From Planctomycetota bacterium (lineage in GTDB: Bacteria; Planctomycetota; PUPC01; JABMSA01; JAUWKK01), in contig JAUWKK010000175.1 in the NCBI GenBank assembly GCA_030614245.1, forward strand, positions 1 to 6,326: a stretch of 6,326 nt of DNA, in the 5' to 3' direction. The notes beneath the pieces are model-generated. The model saw nothing but the letters and a program-made list of their open reading frames with translations. It searched no databases and was not told where the DNA came from. The position numbers were made by a program, and so were the translations under genes. Below, in pieces: positions 1-5,347 of the stretch (its first letter is position 1; each line of letters starts with the position of its first letter).

Positions 1-24
1 CAGGGCACAGATATTATGCGAACT

Positions 25-81
25 GATTCCTGGGGCTGAAGCCCCAGGCTTTATCCCTTGGCCGCATCGCGGCCGGGAATC
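25..81. repeat. Two-hairpin repeat element with a closing stem
   Basis: Three nested pairings are visible. CCTGGGGC (29-36) pairs with GCCCCAGG (41-48) around a TGAA loop. GGCCGC (60-65) pairs with GCGGCC (69-74) around ATC. GATTCC (25-30) is complementary to GGAATC (76-81), so GATT/AATC can close both hairpins into a three-way junction. The order (8-bp hairpin, GGCT-type junction, 11-nt spacer, second GC hairpin) matches the tail element at 6110-6154, although the stem sequences differ. This suggests a dispersed structured repeat. It could also act as the transcription terminator of whatever gene lies to the left, although no T-run follows. Confidence 0.6.
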
Positions 82-127
82 AGCTTGCATGCGATTCGGG
101 TTGGAAACATCCATTGCCTCTGGAGCA

Positions 128-171
128 CGGTTGGCCAGCATACCCCACGATCTGGGGTCATACCCCAACCG
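128..171. promoter_or_regulatory. Nested inverted and direct repeats upstream of the phosphorylase promoter
   Basis: CGGTTGG (128-134) and CCAACCG (165-171) form a 7-bp outer inverted repeat. Inside it, CATACCCCA occurs twice (139-147 and 159-167), its starts 20 bp apart, which is about two helical turns. TGGGGT (153-158) pairs with ACCCCA (162-167) around CAT. The cluster ends 10 bp before the -35 box at 182, a position suited to an operator or activator site. No regulator is identifiable, and the arms may simply be a degraded repeat. Confidence 0.35.
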
Positions 172-181
172 GCGCCCGATC

Positions 182-210
182 TTGCAAACGGCGCCCTTCA
201 CCGCTATGAT
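182..210 (+). promoter_or_regulatory. Sigma70-type promoter for the phosphorylase gene
   Basis: TTGCAA (182-187) is followed after exactly 17 bp by TATGAT (205-210). The -10 box matches consensus at five of six bases and the -35 box at four. The expected transcription start near 217 would leave a leader of roughly 40 nt before the ATG at 259. A direct repeat GGCGCCC (171-177 and 190-196) overlaps the promoter and its spacer. Confidence 0.55.
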
Positions 211-258
211 ACGCACACACGTTTCACCGGAACCGGCCTGTTATCACGGAGCAACGAG

Positions 259-1080
259 ATGTCGGATATGATGGAACGCATCGAGAAGGCGGCGGATGCA
301 ATCAAGGCTCACGGCGATGAGACTCCGCGGGTGGGCGTCATACTCGGCACCGGCTTGGGTGCGCTGGCGGAGGACATCGAGAATTCCACATCCATCCCCT
401 TCGAGGAGATACCGGGCTTCCCCAGCACTACTCTAGCCGGGCACGCCGGACAGGTCACGCTCGGGCGTATCGCGGGGGTGAGCATTATCACGTTCGAGGG
501 CCGCTACCACGCGTACGAAGGCCATTCGGTCGAGACCATCACACTGCCCGTCAGGCTGGCCAAGGCGCTGGGCGCCGAGATCCTCGTCGTCTCCAACGCT
601 GCAGGCTGCCTCAATCCGCAGTGGGCTCGCGGCGACCTGATGATCATCGAAGATCAAATCAACATGATGGGGATCAACCCGCTGATCGGCCCTAATGATG
701 ACCGCCTCGGCCCGCGCTTCCCCGACATGTGCGCACCATACGATCCGGAGCTTCTATCCCTGGCACAGGAGATCGCCATCAAGGAGGGCATTAAGGCGCA
801 CCGGGGCGTCTACCTGGCCGTGACCGGCCCGAATCTTGAGACGCGCGCCGAGTATCGCTTCATGCGGATGATCGGAGCCGATGCCGTCGGAATGTCGACC
901 GTGCCCGAGGTCATCGCTGCGGTACATGCCGGCCTGCGCGTGCTGGGCGTCTCCATTATGACCGATCTGTGCCTGCCCGATGCGCTCGGCCCGGCCAACA
1001 TCGAGGAGATCATAGCCGTCGCCAACGCCGCAGGGCCGAAGATGACGGCAATTGTGCGCGAGGTCATCCGCCGGGCATAG
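259..1080 (+). CDS. punA: Purine nucleoside phosphorylase (trimeric PNP type, NP-I family)
   Basis: This enzyme cleaves purine nucleosides with phosphate to free base and ribose-1-phosphate, a cytosolic salvage step. The start at 259 (273 aa) is supported by GGAG at 248-251, seven bases upstream, and by the family's usual length of about 270. Visible motifs are the phosphate loop GTGLG (30-34), RYH (82-84), the signature SNAAGCLN (112-119), then GDLMIIEDQINM, GPRFPDM, GPNLETRAEYR with the base-binding Glu at 194, and GMSTVPE with Met212. Two positions differ from the usual pattern: Cys117 sits where NAAGGLN normally has Gly, and Asp236 (MTDLCLPD) sits where human PNP has Asn243. The reading frame stays open upstream to 58, but that stretch is repeat and promoter DNA. 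A dedicated promoter lies at 182-210. An MTAP-like specificity is a less likely alternative. Confidence 0.93.
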   Translation: MSDMMERIEKAADAIKAHGDETPRVGVILGTGLGALAEDIENSTSIPFEEIPGFPSTTLAGHAGQVTLGRIAGVSIITFEGRYHAYEGHSVETITLPVRLAKALGAEILVVSNAAGCLNPQWARGDLMIIEDQINMMGINPLIGPNDDRLGPRFPDMCAPYDPELLSLAQEIAIKEGIKAHRGVYLAVTGPNLETRAEYRFMRMIGADAVGMSTVPEVIAAVHAGLRVLGVSIMTDLCLPDALGPANIEEIIAVANAAGPKMTAIVREVIRRA

Positions 1081-1190
1081 CCGATGGCCGTGGAAAGAAG
1101 TAACCAGTCAAGAGCGATCATACTCATCACTGGCGTCTGGATACTGATCACTGACTCTGTGGTTTGAATCCTGAGTATCGAGAAATCACA

Positions 1191-1580
1191 ATGACGACCG
1201 AAGACCTCAATCCCATCGAGCAACCTGTCGAAGAGCAGAGCCGCAGGCCGCGCCTGACAGGATTCGCGCGGGGGCTGCTTGTGGCATTTGCAGCGCTGCT
1301 GGTGACGGATGTGATTGCCGTCACGGTGCTGGCCGTAGTCAAACCAGAGCACGGCTGGCTGCCGCTTTTCCTGCCACTCGGCCTCGGGGTAATCGGGATG
1401 CTGGCATTCATCTGGGGGCCGAGGCTGCTGCCCTCGCAGGGCGAGTCTCTTGGCGAGATGATGACGACACGGCGGGTGTTCTTCAATCTCAGTATTACAG
1501 TTCTCTCGCTCAGCCAGTCTGCTGCCGTGCTGATCGCCGCCGGCTGCCTGGCTGCAATGGTGATTGCGCTGTTCGGATAG
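1191..1580 (+). CDS. Small membrane protein, three predicted helices, unknown family
   Basis: I do not recognise this 129-residue protein. Its N-terminus (1-27) is polar and charged, with a glutamate-rich part and then RRPR. Three hydrophobic segments follow at about 26-50, 56-76 and 100-128, and the protein ends right after the last one. A short charged loop (about 78-96, containing QGESLGEMMTTRR) lies between helices two and three. By the positive-inside rule, RRPR before helix 1 and RR before helix 3 would both be cytoplasmic. The frame also opens at a TTG at 1164, but the ATG at 1191 is the better start; the ribosome site is weak (GAG at 1180-1182). It sits 110 bp after the phosphorylase and 117 bp before the peptidase. 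Nothing links it functionally to either. Confidence 0.65.
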   Translation: MTTEDLNPIEQPVEEQSRRPRLTGFARGLLVAFAALLVTDVIAVTVLAVVKPEHGWLPLFLPLGLGVIGMLAFIWGPRLLPSQGESLGEMMTTRRVFFNLSITVLSLSQSAAVLIAAGCLAAMVIALFG

Positions 1581-1599
1581 TTGCGGGTTCAAGAAAGGC

Positions 1600-1670
1600 A
1601 ACCGCAGATGAACGGAGATGAACGCTGATTATTCAGAATCGGCATCTGTGTTTATCCGCTGTTTCATCCG
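1600..1670. repeat. Imperfect palindromic intergenic repeat (GATGAACG / ATCTGTGTTTATC type)
   Basis: The left arm has a 10-bp period: GATGAACG at 1607-1614 and again at 1617-1624, then CTGATT. The right arm contains ATCTGTGTTTATC (1644-1656) followed by a TTTCATCC segment, roughly the reverse complement of the left arm. A near-identical half-copy, ATCTGTGTTCATC, lies at 5992-6004 (12 of 13 bases). Repeats of the form 'AACCGCAGATGAAC...ATCTGTGTTCATC' are dispersed in several environmental bacterial genomes; that is recollection, not a search. It ends just before the ribosome site of the peptidase gene. Confidence 0.55.
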
Positions 1671-1687
1671 GAGCCATTGCATTTATC

Positions 1688-1693
1688 GAGGAA
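1688..1693 (+). promoter_or_regulatory. Ribosome binding site fixing the peptidase start
   Basis: GAGGAA lies four bases before the ATG at 1698. It favours that codon over the in-frame TTG at 1677, which falls at the end of the repeat. Confidence 0.6.
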
Positions 1694-1697
1694 TTTC

Positions 1698-4388
1698 ATG
1701 GCAGAAATCGTCGAGACGAAGCTCTCCAATGGCCTCATGATCCTGTCACAGGAGGTGCATTCGGCACCGGTGGCCTCGTGCTGGGCATGGTATCGCGTGG
1801 GCTCGCGCAACGAACAGCCGGGCATAACGGGCGCCTCGCACTGGGTCGAGCATATGCTCTTCAAGGGCGGGGCCGAGTTCGCCAAGGGGCAGATTTTCAA
1901 GCAGGTTAACAAGAACGGCGGCGTGCTCAACGGCCAGACGTCTCGCGATTTTACTACGTATTTCGAGACGCTGCCGGCCGACCGCCTCGACCTCGCGCTG
2001 CGCATCGAACGCGACCGCATGACCAACGCCGTCTTCGATCCCGCCGAGTTCGAGGCAGAACGCACGGTGGTCATAAGCGAACGCGAGGGCATCGAGAATG
2101 AACCGATGTTCGTCCTCAACGAAGACCAGCAGGCGACGGCGTTCCGCGAGCATCCGTATCGATGGTCGGTCGTCGGCTGGAAGGAAGACCTGCGCTCGAT
2201 GACGCGCGACGACCTTTACAGCTATTACAGGCGGCACTACAACGCCGCTAACGCCGTGCTCGTAGTTGTGGGCGATTTCGAGACGGCCGAGCTTATCACG
2301 CGCATCGAGGAGCTCTTCGGCGACGTTCCAGCGGGGGAACAGGCGGCCGACGGTCTCCCCGCTGAGCCGCCGCAGATCGCCGAACGCCGAGTCGTGCTGC
2401 GCCGGCCCGGGGGCGCGGCTTACGTGCTGCTGGGCTATCATTCGCCGCCCGCGGGCCACGAAGACAGCTACGCTCTGGGGGTGCTCGATACGATTCTCAG
2501 CGGGGCGAAATCAATGGGCTCGGGCGGCGGCTCGGGACATCGAACCTCGCGACTCTTTCATGCTCTCGTCGAAGCCGGGCTCGCCGTCGACGTCGGTTCG
2601 GCCTACCAGGCATCGAAGGACCCTTTCCTGATGCATGTCTGGTCGACCGTCCGCGAGGGCGTGAATATCGAGAAGGTGGAGCAGGCTATCCGCGACGAGC
2701 TGAAGAAGACGGCCGACGAGCACGTTACGGCGGAGGAGCTCGGCCGGGCTGTGACGCAGATACGCGCGTCGTTCGCGTACAGCGGCGACGGAGTAACGAG
2801 CCTCGCCCGCCGGCTGGGAGCAGTCGAGATGACTTCAAGCTACAAGCTGCTCGATACGTTCATCGACCGCATCGAGACCGTAACCGCCGCCGACGTGCAG
2901 CGGGTGGCGCAGAGCTACCTGAGACCCGACAACTGCACGTTCGGCTGGTTCCTGCCCACCGGCGAGCCAGGCGGCTCGGGAACCGCCGTCGCGGGCGGGA
3001 TCAGGGTGCCACGGTCAACCGCCCTGGGTTGGCCGTGCTCGTCCCACGTCCAAGCAGTGCTTCACGTGTCAACCCGGCACAATATGGCGCCGGACATCGA
3101 ACGCTTCTCTGTCTTCCATCTTACCCCGCCCGCGCCGCGATTGCCCTTCATCAGGAAGTCTCTCGATAACGGTGTCGCAGTGATAGCCTCGGAGAACCAT
3201 GCGAGCGCGACGACTGTGATCGTCGGCAGCTTGCCGGCCGGTGCGATCTGGGCGCGCGCGGGGCAGATGGGGGTGAACCGGTTCACGTCCGGCGTCATCC
3301 AGCGCGGGACCGACACGCGCTCGTTCAACCAGATATTCGCGGCCTTCGATTCTTGCGGAGCATCGATGAGCGTTCGTTCGGGCCGGCACACGGTCGATTT
3401 TGCCATCAAGTGCCTGGGCGACCGATGGCGGGAGCTTTTCGGCGTGCTGCTGGACGTGCTCCGGCAGCCGGCCTTCCCCGAGGATCACGTCGAGAAGGTG
3501 CGCGGGCTGATCCTGACCGAGCGCAGCGAAGACGAGGACGATACGGGCTTTGTGGCGATGCGTGCGCTGCACCGGCAGCTATACCCGGCGGGGCATCCAT
3601 ATCATCATAACGTATCCGGCGATAAGGAGACCATCGCCGCGATGACCCGCGCCGACCTTGCGGCGTTCCACAAGCGGCACTACGGCCCTGACGGGTCGAT
3701 CTTCGTGATCGTGGGCGACGTCGATGCGCAGCGGGCAGCGGATGCAATGGCGGGGGCGATAGCCGACTGGCAAGCTCCCCCGCGCCCCGCCCAACCGGCC
3801 CTGACTGCCGAGCATCCCAGTAAACCACAGCGTGAAGACATCGAGATGTCGAACAAGATGCAATGCGACGTCGTCCTGGGCTTCAAGGGCATCGCCCGAT
3901 CTCACGAGGACTACATCCCACTGCTCCACGGCACACAGATCGTCGGTGGAATGGGGCTGATGGGCCGCCTCGGCGATAACGTCCGCGACCGCCAGGGATT
4001 GGCCTATTATGCATACGCTTCGATGGATGCCTCGCCCGGTGAGCTGCCGTGGATCGTCCGGGCAGGCGTCAATCCGGCGAACGTCTCGAGGACGATCGAC
4101 AGCATTCGTGATGAACTGAGGCGCTTGCGCGACGAACCGGTGCTGGAAGACGAGCTCGACGACGTAAAGGCGTATCTGACGGGCGTAATGCCGATACGCA
4201 TCGAGACGGCTGCCGGCCGCGCCCGGATGCTCCACAGCATCGAATTCTTCAAGCTCGGCGGCGATTACCTCGACCGGTATGCAGACATCATCAACGGTGT
4301 GACGGTCGAACGGATTCAGAGCGCGGCTCAGAAGCATATCAATCTCGAGAGCTGCACTATCGTCGTCGCCGGCCCGGAAAGTAAATGA
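1698..4388 (+). CDS. M16 family metallopeptidase, tandem two-half fusion
   Basis: This 896-residue zinc peptidase of the M16 (pitrilysin/processing-peptidase) clan contains two M16B-like halves of roughly 420 residues each. The N-half (1-422) carries the inverted zinc motif HWVEH (His48, Glu51, His52) and the third ligand Glu128, 76 residues after His52. The C-half (about 463-896) has RFTSG (528-532) where the zinc motif should be, so it cannot bind zinc, but it keeps Arg763 and Tyr770 (VRDRQGLAY), the pattern of the M16 substrate-binding R/Y pair. The N-half lacks that pair (VEAGLAV at 291-297). One chain therefore seems to supply both parts of the active site. No signal peptide is seen, so it is probably cytosolic. 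A Gly/Ser-rich loop lies at about 268-283. The linker (423-462) overlaps a dispersed repeat at 3004-3080. Met463 at 3084 could be an ancestral start of a separate second gene. The substrate is unknown. Confidence 0.92.
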   Translation: MAEIVETKLSNGLMILSQEVHSAPVASCWAWYRVGSRNEQPGITGASHWVEHMLFKGGAEFAKGQIFKQVNKNGGVLNGQTSRDFTTYFETLPADRLDLALRIERDRMTNAVFDPAEFEAERTVVISEREGIENEPMFVLNEDQQATAFREHPYRWSVVGWKEDLRSMTRDDLYSYYRRHYNAANAVLVVVGDFETAELITRIEELFGDVPAGEQAADGLPAEPPQIAERRVVLRRPGGAAYVLLGYHSPPAGHEDSYALGVLDTILSGAKSMGSGGGSGHRTSRLFHALVEAGLAVDVGSAYQASKDPFLMHVWSTVREGVNIEKVEQAIRDELKKTADEHVTAEELGRAVTQIRASFAYSGDGVTSLARRLGAVEMTSSYKLLDTFIDRIETVTAADVQRVAQSYLRPDNCTFGWFLPTGEPGGSGTAVAGGIRVPRSTALGWPCSSHVQAVLHVSTRHNMAPDIERFSVFHLTPPAPRLPFIRKSLDNGVAVIASENHASATTVIVGSLPAGAIWARAGQMGVNRFTSGVIQRGTDTRSFNQIFAAFDSCGASMSVRSGRHTVDFAIKCLGDRWRELFGVLLDVLRQPAFPEDHVEKVRGLILTERSEDEDDTGFVAMRALHRQLYPAGHPYHHNVSGDKETIAAMTRADLAAFHKRHYGPDGSIFVIVGDVDAQRAADAMAGAIADWQAPPRPAQPALTAEHPSKPQREDIEMSNKMQCDVVLGFKGIARSHEDYIPLLHGTQIVGGMGLMGRLGDNVRDRQGLAYYAYASMDASPGELPWIVRAGVNPANVSRTIDSIRDELRRLRDEPVLEDELDDVKAYLTGVMPIRIETAAGRARMLHSIEFFKLGGDYLDRYADIINGVTVERIQSAAQKHINLESCTIVVAGPESK
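3004..3080. repeat. Dispersed palindromic repeat embedded in frame in the M16 linker
   Basis: CACGGTCAACC (3010-3020) pairs with GGTTGGCCGTG (3027-3037): 11 bp with one wobble. A second hairpin pairs CACGT (3045-3049) with ACGTG (3064-3068) and, inside it, AAGC (3052-3055) with GCTT (3059-3062). GTGCC (3006-3010) and GGCAC (3076-3080) can close both, giving a three-way junction. A second copy starts at 6170: 16 of 17 bases match 3005-3021, followed at nearly the same offset by GGCCGTG and later by GGCAC. The repeat is translated as residues 436-461 of the peptidase, an atypical stretch (SSHVQAVLHV) between the two halves. Confidence 0.7.
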
Positions 4389-4519
4389 GCGGACCGACGG
4401 CTTGAGATAACGAATCATTTCACATGACCGCTACTTTGTGCGTGAGGAAGATCGTCTTCACCGACAACAGCATCCTCAAGATGCAGTGAGGGAGCGAAAG
4501 AAATTCACAGAAATAACCC
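4389..4519. other. Intergenic stretch after the peptidase gene, no clear gene
   Basis: No terminator hairpin with a T-run is visible. The only ORF of note is a 22-codon frame at 4424-4489 without a ribosome site, listed separately. Confidence 0.5.
4424..4489 (+). pseudogene. Possible 22-codon gene remnant (DUF4258-like N-terminus)
   Basis: An ATG opens a 21-residue frame that ends KIVFTDNSILKMQ before a TGA. The pattern (hydrophobic, F-T-x-x-x-h-x-K-M) resembles the N-terminus of DUF4258 proteins, which often read like FTxHALxRM. Skipping one base at the stop would continue with EGAKEIHRNNP before another stop. There is no ribosome site. This may be a decayed fragment or chance. Confidence 0.15.
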
Positions 4520-4547
4520 TTGACATGCAACGAGCATATGGTATTAT
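4520..4547 (+). promoter_or_regulatory. Sigma70-type promoter of the three small genes
   Basis: A perfect -35 box TTGACA (4520-4525) is followed after 16 bp by TATTAT (4542-4547). The surrounding DNA is clearly AT-richer than its neighbours. Transcription would begin near 4554, giving a leader of about 140 nt. A short inverted pair ATGC (4525-4528) / GCAT (4534-4537) lies in the spacer and could be half of an operator, but it is weak. Confidence 0.65.
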
Positions 4548-4613
4548 AGAGTAGGAAACCGACGTCCTGGGGTAAGACGATGGTGAACCGGCACATATCA
4601 TCCGCAATATCCA

Positions 4614-4683
4614 CTGTATCCACTCCACTCAAGCGTCGATACTTCCCGACGGGGGCAACGGCTCTGTAAGGGCCACGATACAG
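4614..4683 (+). promoter_or_regulatory. Leader pairing that may mask the ribosome site
   Basis: CTGTATC (4614-4620) is perfectly complementary to GATACAG (4677-4683), and the last two bases of the latter belong to the ribosome site AGGAG (4682-4686) of the gene at 4695. Between the arms, CGTCG (4634-4638) and CGACG (4647-4651) form an inner hairpin. TATCCACT is directly repeated at 4607-4614 and 4618-4625. A translation switch is possible; a 7-bp match across 56 nt could also be chance. Confidence 0.25.
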
Positions 4684-4694
4684 GAGACCACGTA

Positions 4695-5000
4695 ATGGCG
4701 AAGAAGGCAACGAAGAAGGCCAAGACCAAGGTTAAGAGCGTCACGGCCAAGATCATGCCCGGGTCGATCAGCACAATAGAGCCGACCTATAGCAACTTCG
4801 CGCAGGTCCGCGTCGGCCCCGCTGATACCACCCCAATCTTTTGCCAAGTAGTGGCGCCGGATGAATCCGACATGCCGGCTGTGCGGAAGAAGGGATATGT
4901 TGACGCCGAGTCCAAGTCGGTCATTATAATGCCAACGATTATCGCACAAGCGCTGGTCCAGGCCATGCGATCAACGATCCCGGACGCCGAGGAAGAGTGA
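4695..5000 (+). CDS. DUF3467-like small protein with lysine-rich N-terminal tail
   Basis: This 101-residue protein starts at an ATG eight bases after AGGAG (4682-4686). Residues 1-19 are almost entirely Lys/Ala/Thr (MAKKATKKAKTKVKS), a tail suited to binding nucleic acid. The body reads EPTYSNFAQVRVGPADTTPIF, then a strand SKSVIIMP and a helix TIIAQALVQAMRSTI, with an acidic end (DAEEE). This order ('YxNFxxVxxxPxD' followed by 'V-I-M-P--IAxxLxxAL') resembles DUF3467, a short uncharacterised bacterial family. The match is by eye. It is the first gene after the 4520-4547 promoter and is followed 49 bp later by the putative antitoxin, so the three genes are probably co-transcribed. Function is unknown; a role as an accessory subunit of the downstream pair is a guess. 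Confidence 0.7.
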   Translation: MAKKATKKAKTKVKSVTAKIMPGSISTIEPTYSNFAQVRVGPADTTPIFCQVVAPDESDMPAVRKKGYVDAESKSVIIMPTIIAQALVQAMRSTIPDAEEE

Positions 5001-5037
5001 GGACTTCGGGCGGAACCACTTGAATGCAGCACCAGCC

Positions 5038-5043
5038 GAGGAA
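5038..5043 (+). promoter_or_regulatory. Ribosome binding site fixing the start at 5050
   Basis: GAGGAA lies six bases before the ATG at 5050 and argues against the in-frame TTG at 5020, which has no comparable site. Confidence 0.6.
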
Positions 5044-5049
5044 CTGGTT

Positions 5050-5337
5050 ATGAAACTCCCGAGCGAGAGGACGATCCTGCGCAAGATCAAGTTCATCCTC
5101 GATAATGCAGTCGACCGTGAACTGTTCACGGTCGAGTGGTCGCGAGCATGTGCGCGGGCCTTACATGGCCAATCCCACGAGAAGTTGGTCCAACTCCTCG
5201 AAGAATGGTATGCCACCGCCGAAACCGACGCGATACCGGGTGCGAGAGAAGCCATCTTCAAGGCTCACGCTCAGAGACTCAGCGGCCGACTGAAAGCCAC
5301 GTGCCGCCGACAGCCTGTGCCCGGCCCCAGTGAATGA
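5050..5337 (+). CDS. Unrecognised 95-residue protein, putative antitoxin
   Basis: I do not recognise the family. The protein looks largely helical: a basic N-terminus (MKLPSERTILRKIKFILDNA), a short segment VDRELFTVEWSRACARAL, an amphipathic helix SHEKLVQLLEEWYATAETDA (42-61), then AREAIFKAHAQRLSGRLK and a basic, Pro-rich end. No ribbon-helix-helix, HTH or Phd motif is obvious. The only argument for an antitoxin is position: it lies immediately upstream of a RelE-like gene, 10 bp apart, the usual antitoxin-toxin order. The TGA at 5335-5337 lies just before the toxin's ribosome site, which suggests translational coupling. Codons 21-29 contain a 25-bp perfect palindrome that could be an operator, an RNA hairpin or a chance symmetry. 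Confidence 0.6.
   Translation: MKLPSERTILRKIKFILDNAVDRELFTVEWSRACARALHGQSHEKLVQLLEEWYATAETDAIPGAREAIFKAHAQRLSGRLKATCRRQPVPGPSE
5111..5135. repeat. 25-bp perfect palindrome inside the putative antitoxin gene
   Basis: TCGACCGTGAAC (5111-5122), a central T (5123) and GTTCACGGTCGA (5124-5135) form a perfect 12-bp-arm inverted repeat. As RNA it would give an 11-bp stem with a three-base loop. It lies wholly within codons 21-29 (VDRELFTVE). A GATAAT sequence resembling a -10 box sits just upstream (5101-5106), although its -35 region is poor. Confidence 0.75.
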
Positions 5338-5338
5338 C

Positions 5339-5344
5339 GGAGGG
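5339..5344 (+). promoter_or_regulatory. Ribosome binding site fixing the toxin start
   Basis: GGAGGG lies three bases before the ATG at 5348. It starts two bases after the upstream stop codon and supports 5348 over the GTG at 5330. Confidence 0.6.
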
Positions 5345-5347
5345 TTC

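Noticed and set aside
58..258. N-terminal extension of the phosphorylase from a TTG at 58
   Set aside because: It would translate the repeat hairpin, the palindromic cluster and the promoter, has no PNP homology, and the GGAG-ATG pair at 248-261 gives the normal family length.
1104..1133. Terminator after the phosphorylase (CCAGT / ACTGG)
   Set aside because: The stem is only 5 bp with a 20-base loop and no T-run; too weak to call.
810..1601. Long minus-strand open frame (263 codons)
   Set aside because: It is antisense to the phosphorylase and the membrane protein gene, His/Arg/Pro-rich, with no recognisable motif; a GC-codon shadow.
3579..4418. Minus-strand open frame (279 codons)
   Set aside because: It lies opposite the well-supported C-half of the M16 peptidase and has no recognisable domain.
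4420..4710. Minus-strand open frame spanning the gap before the small genes
   Set aside because: It covers a consensus + strand promoter and leader and has no ribosome site or motif of its own.
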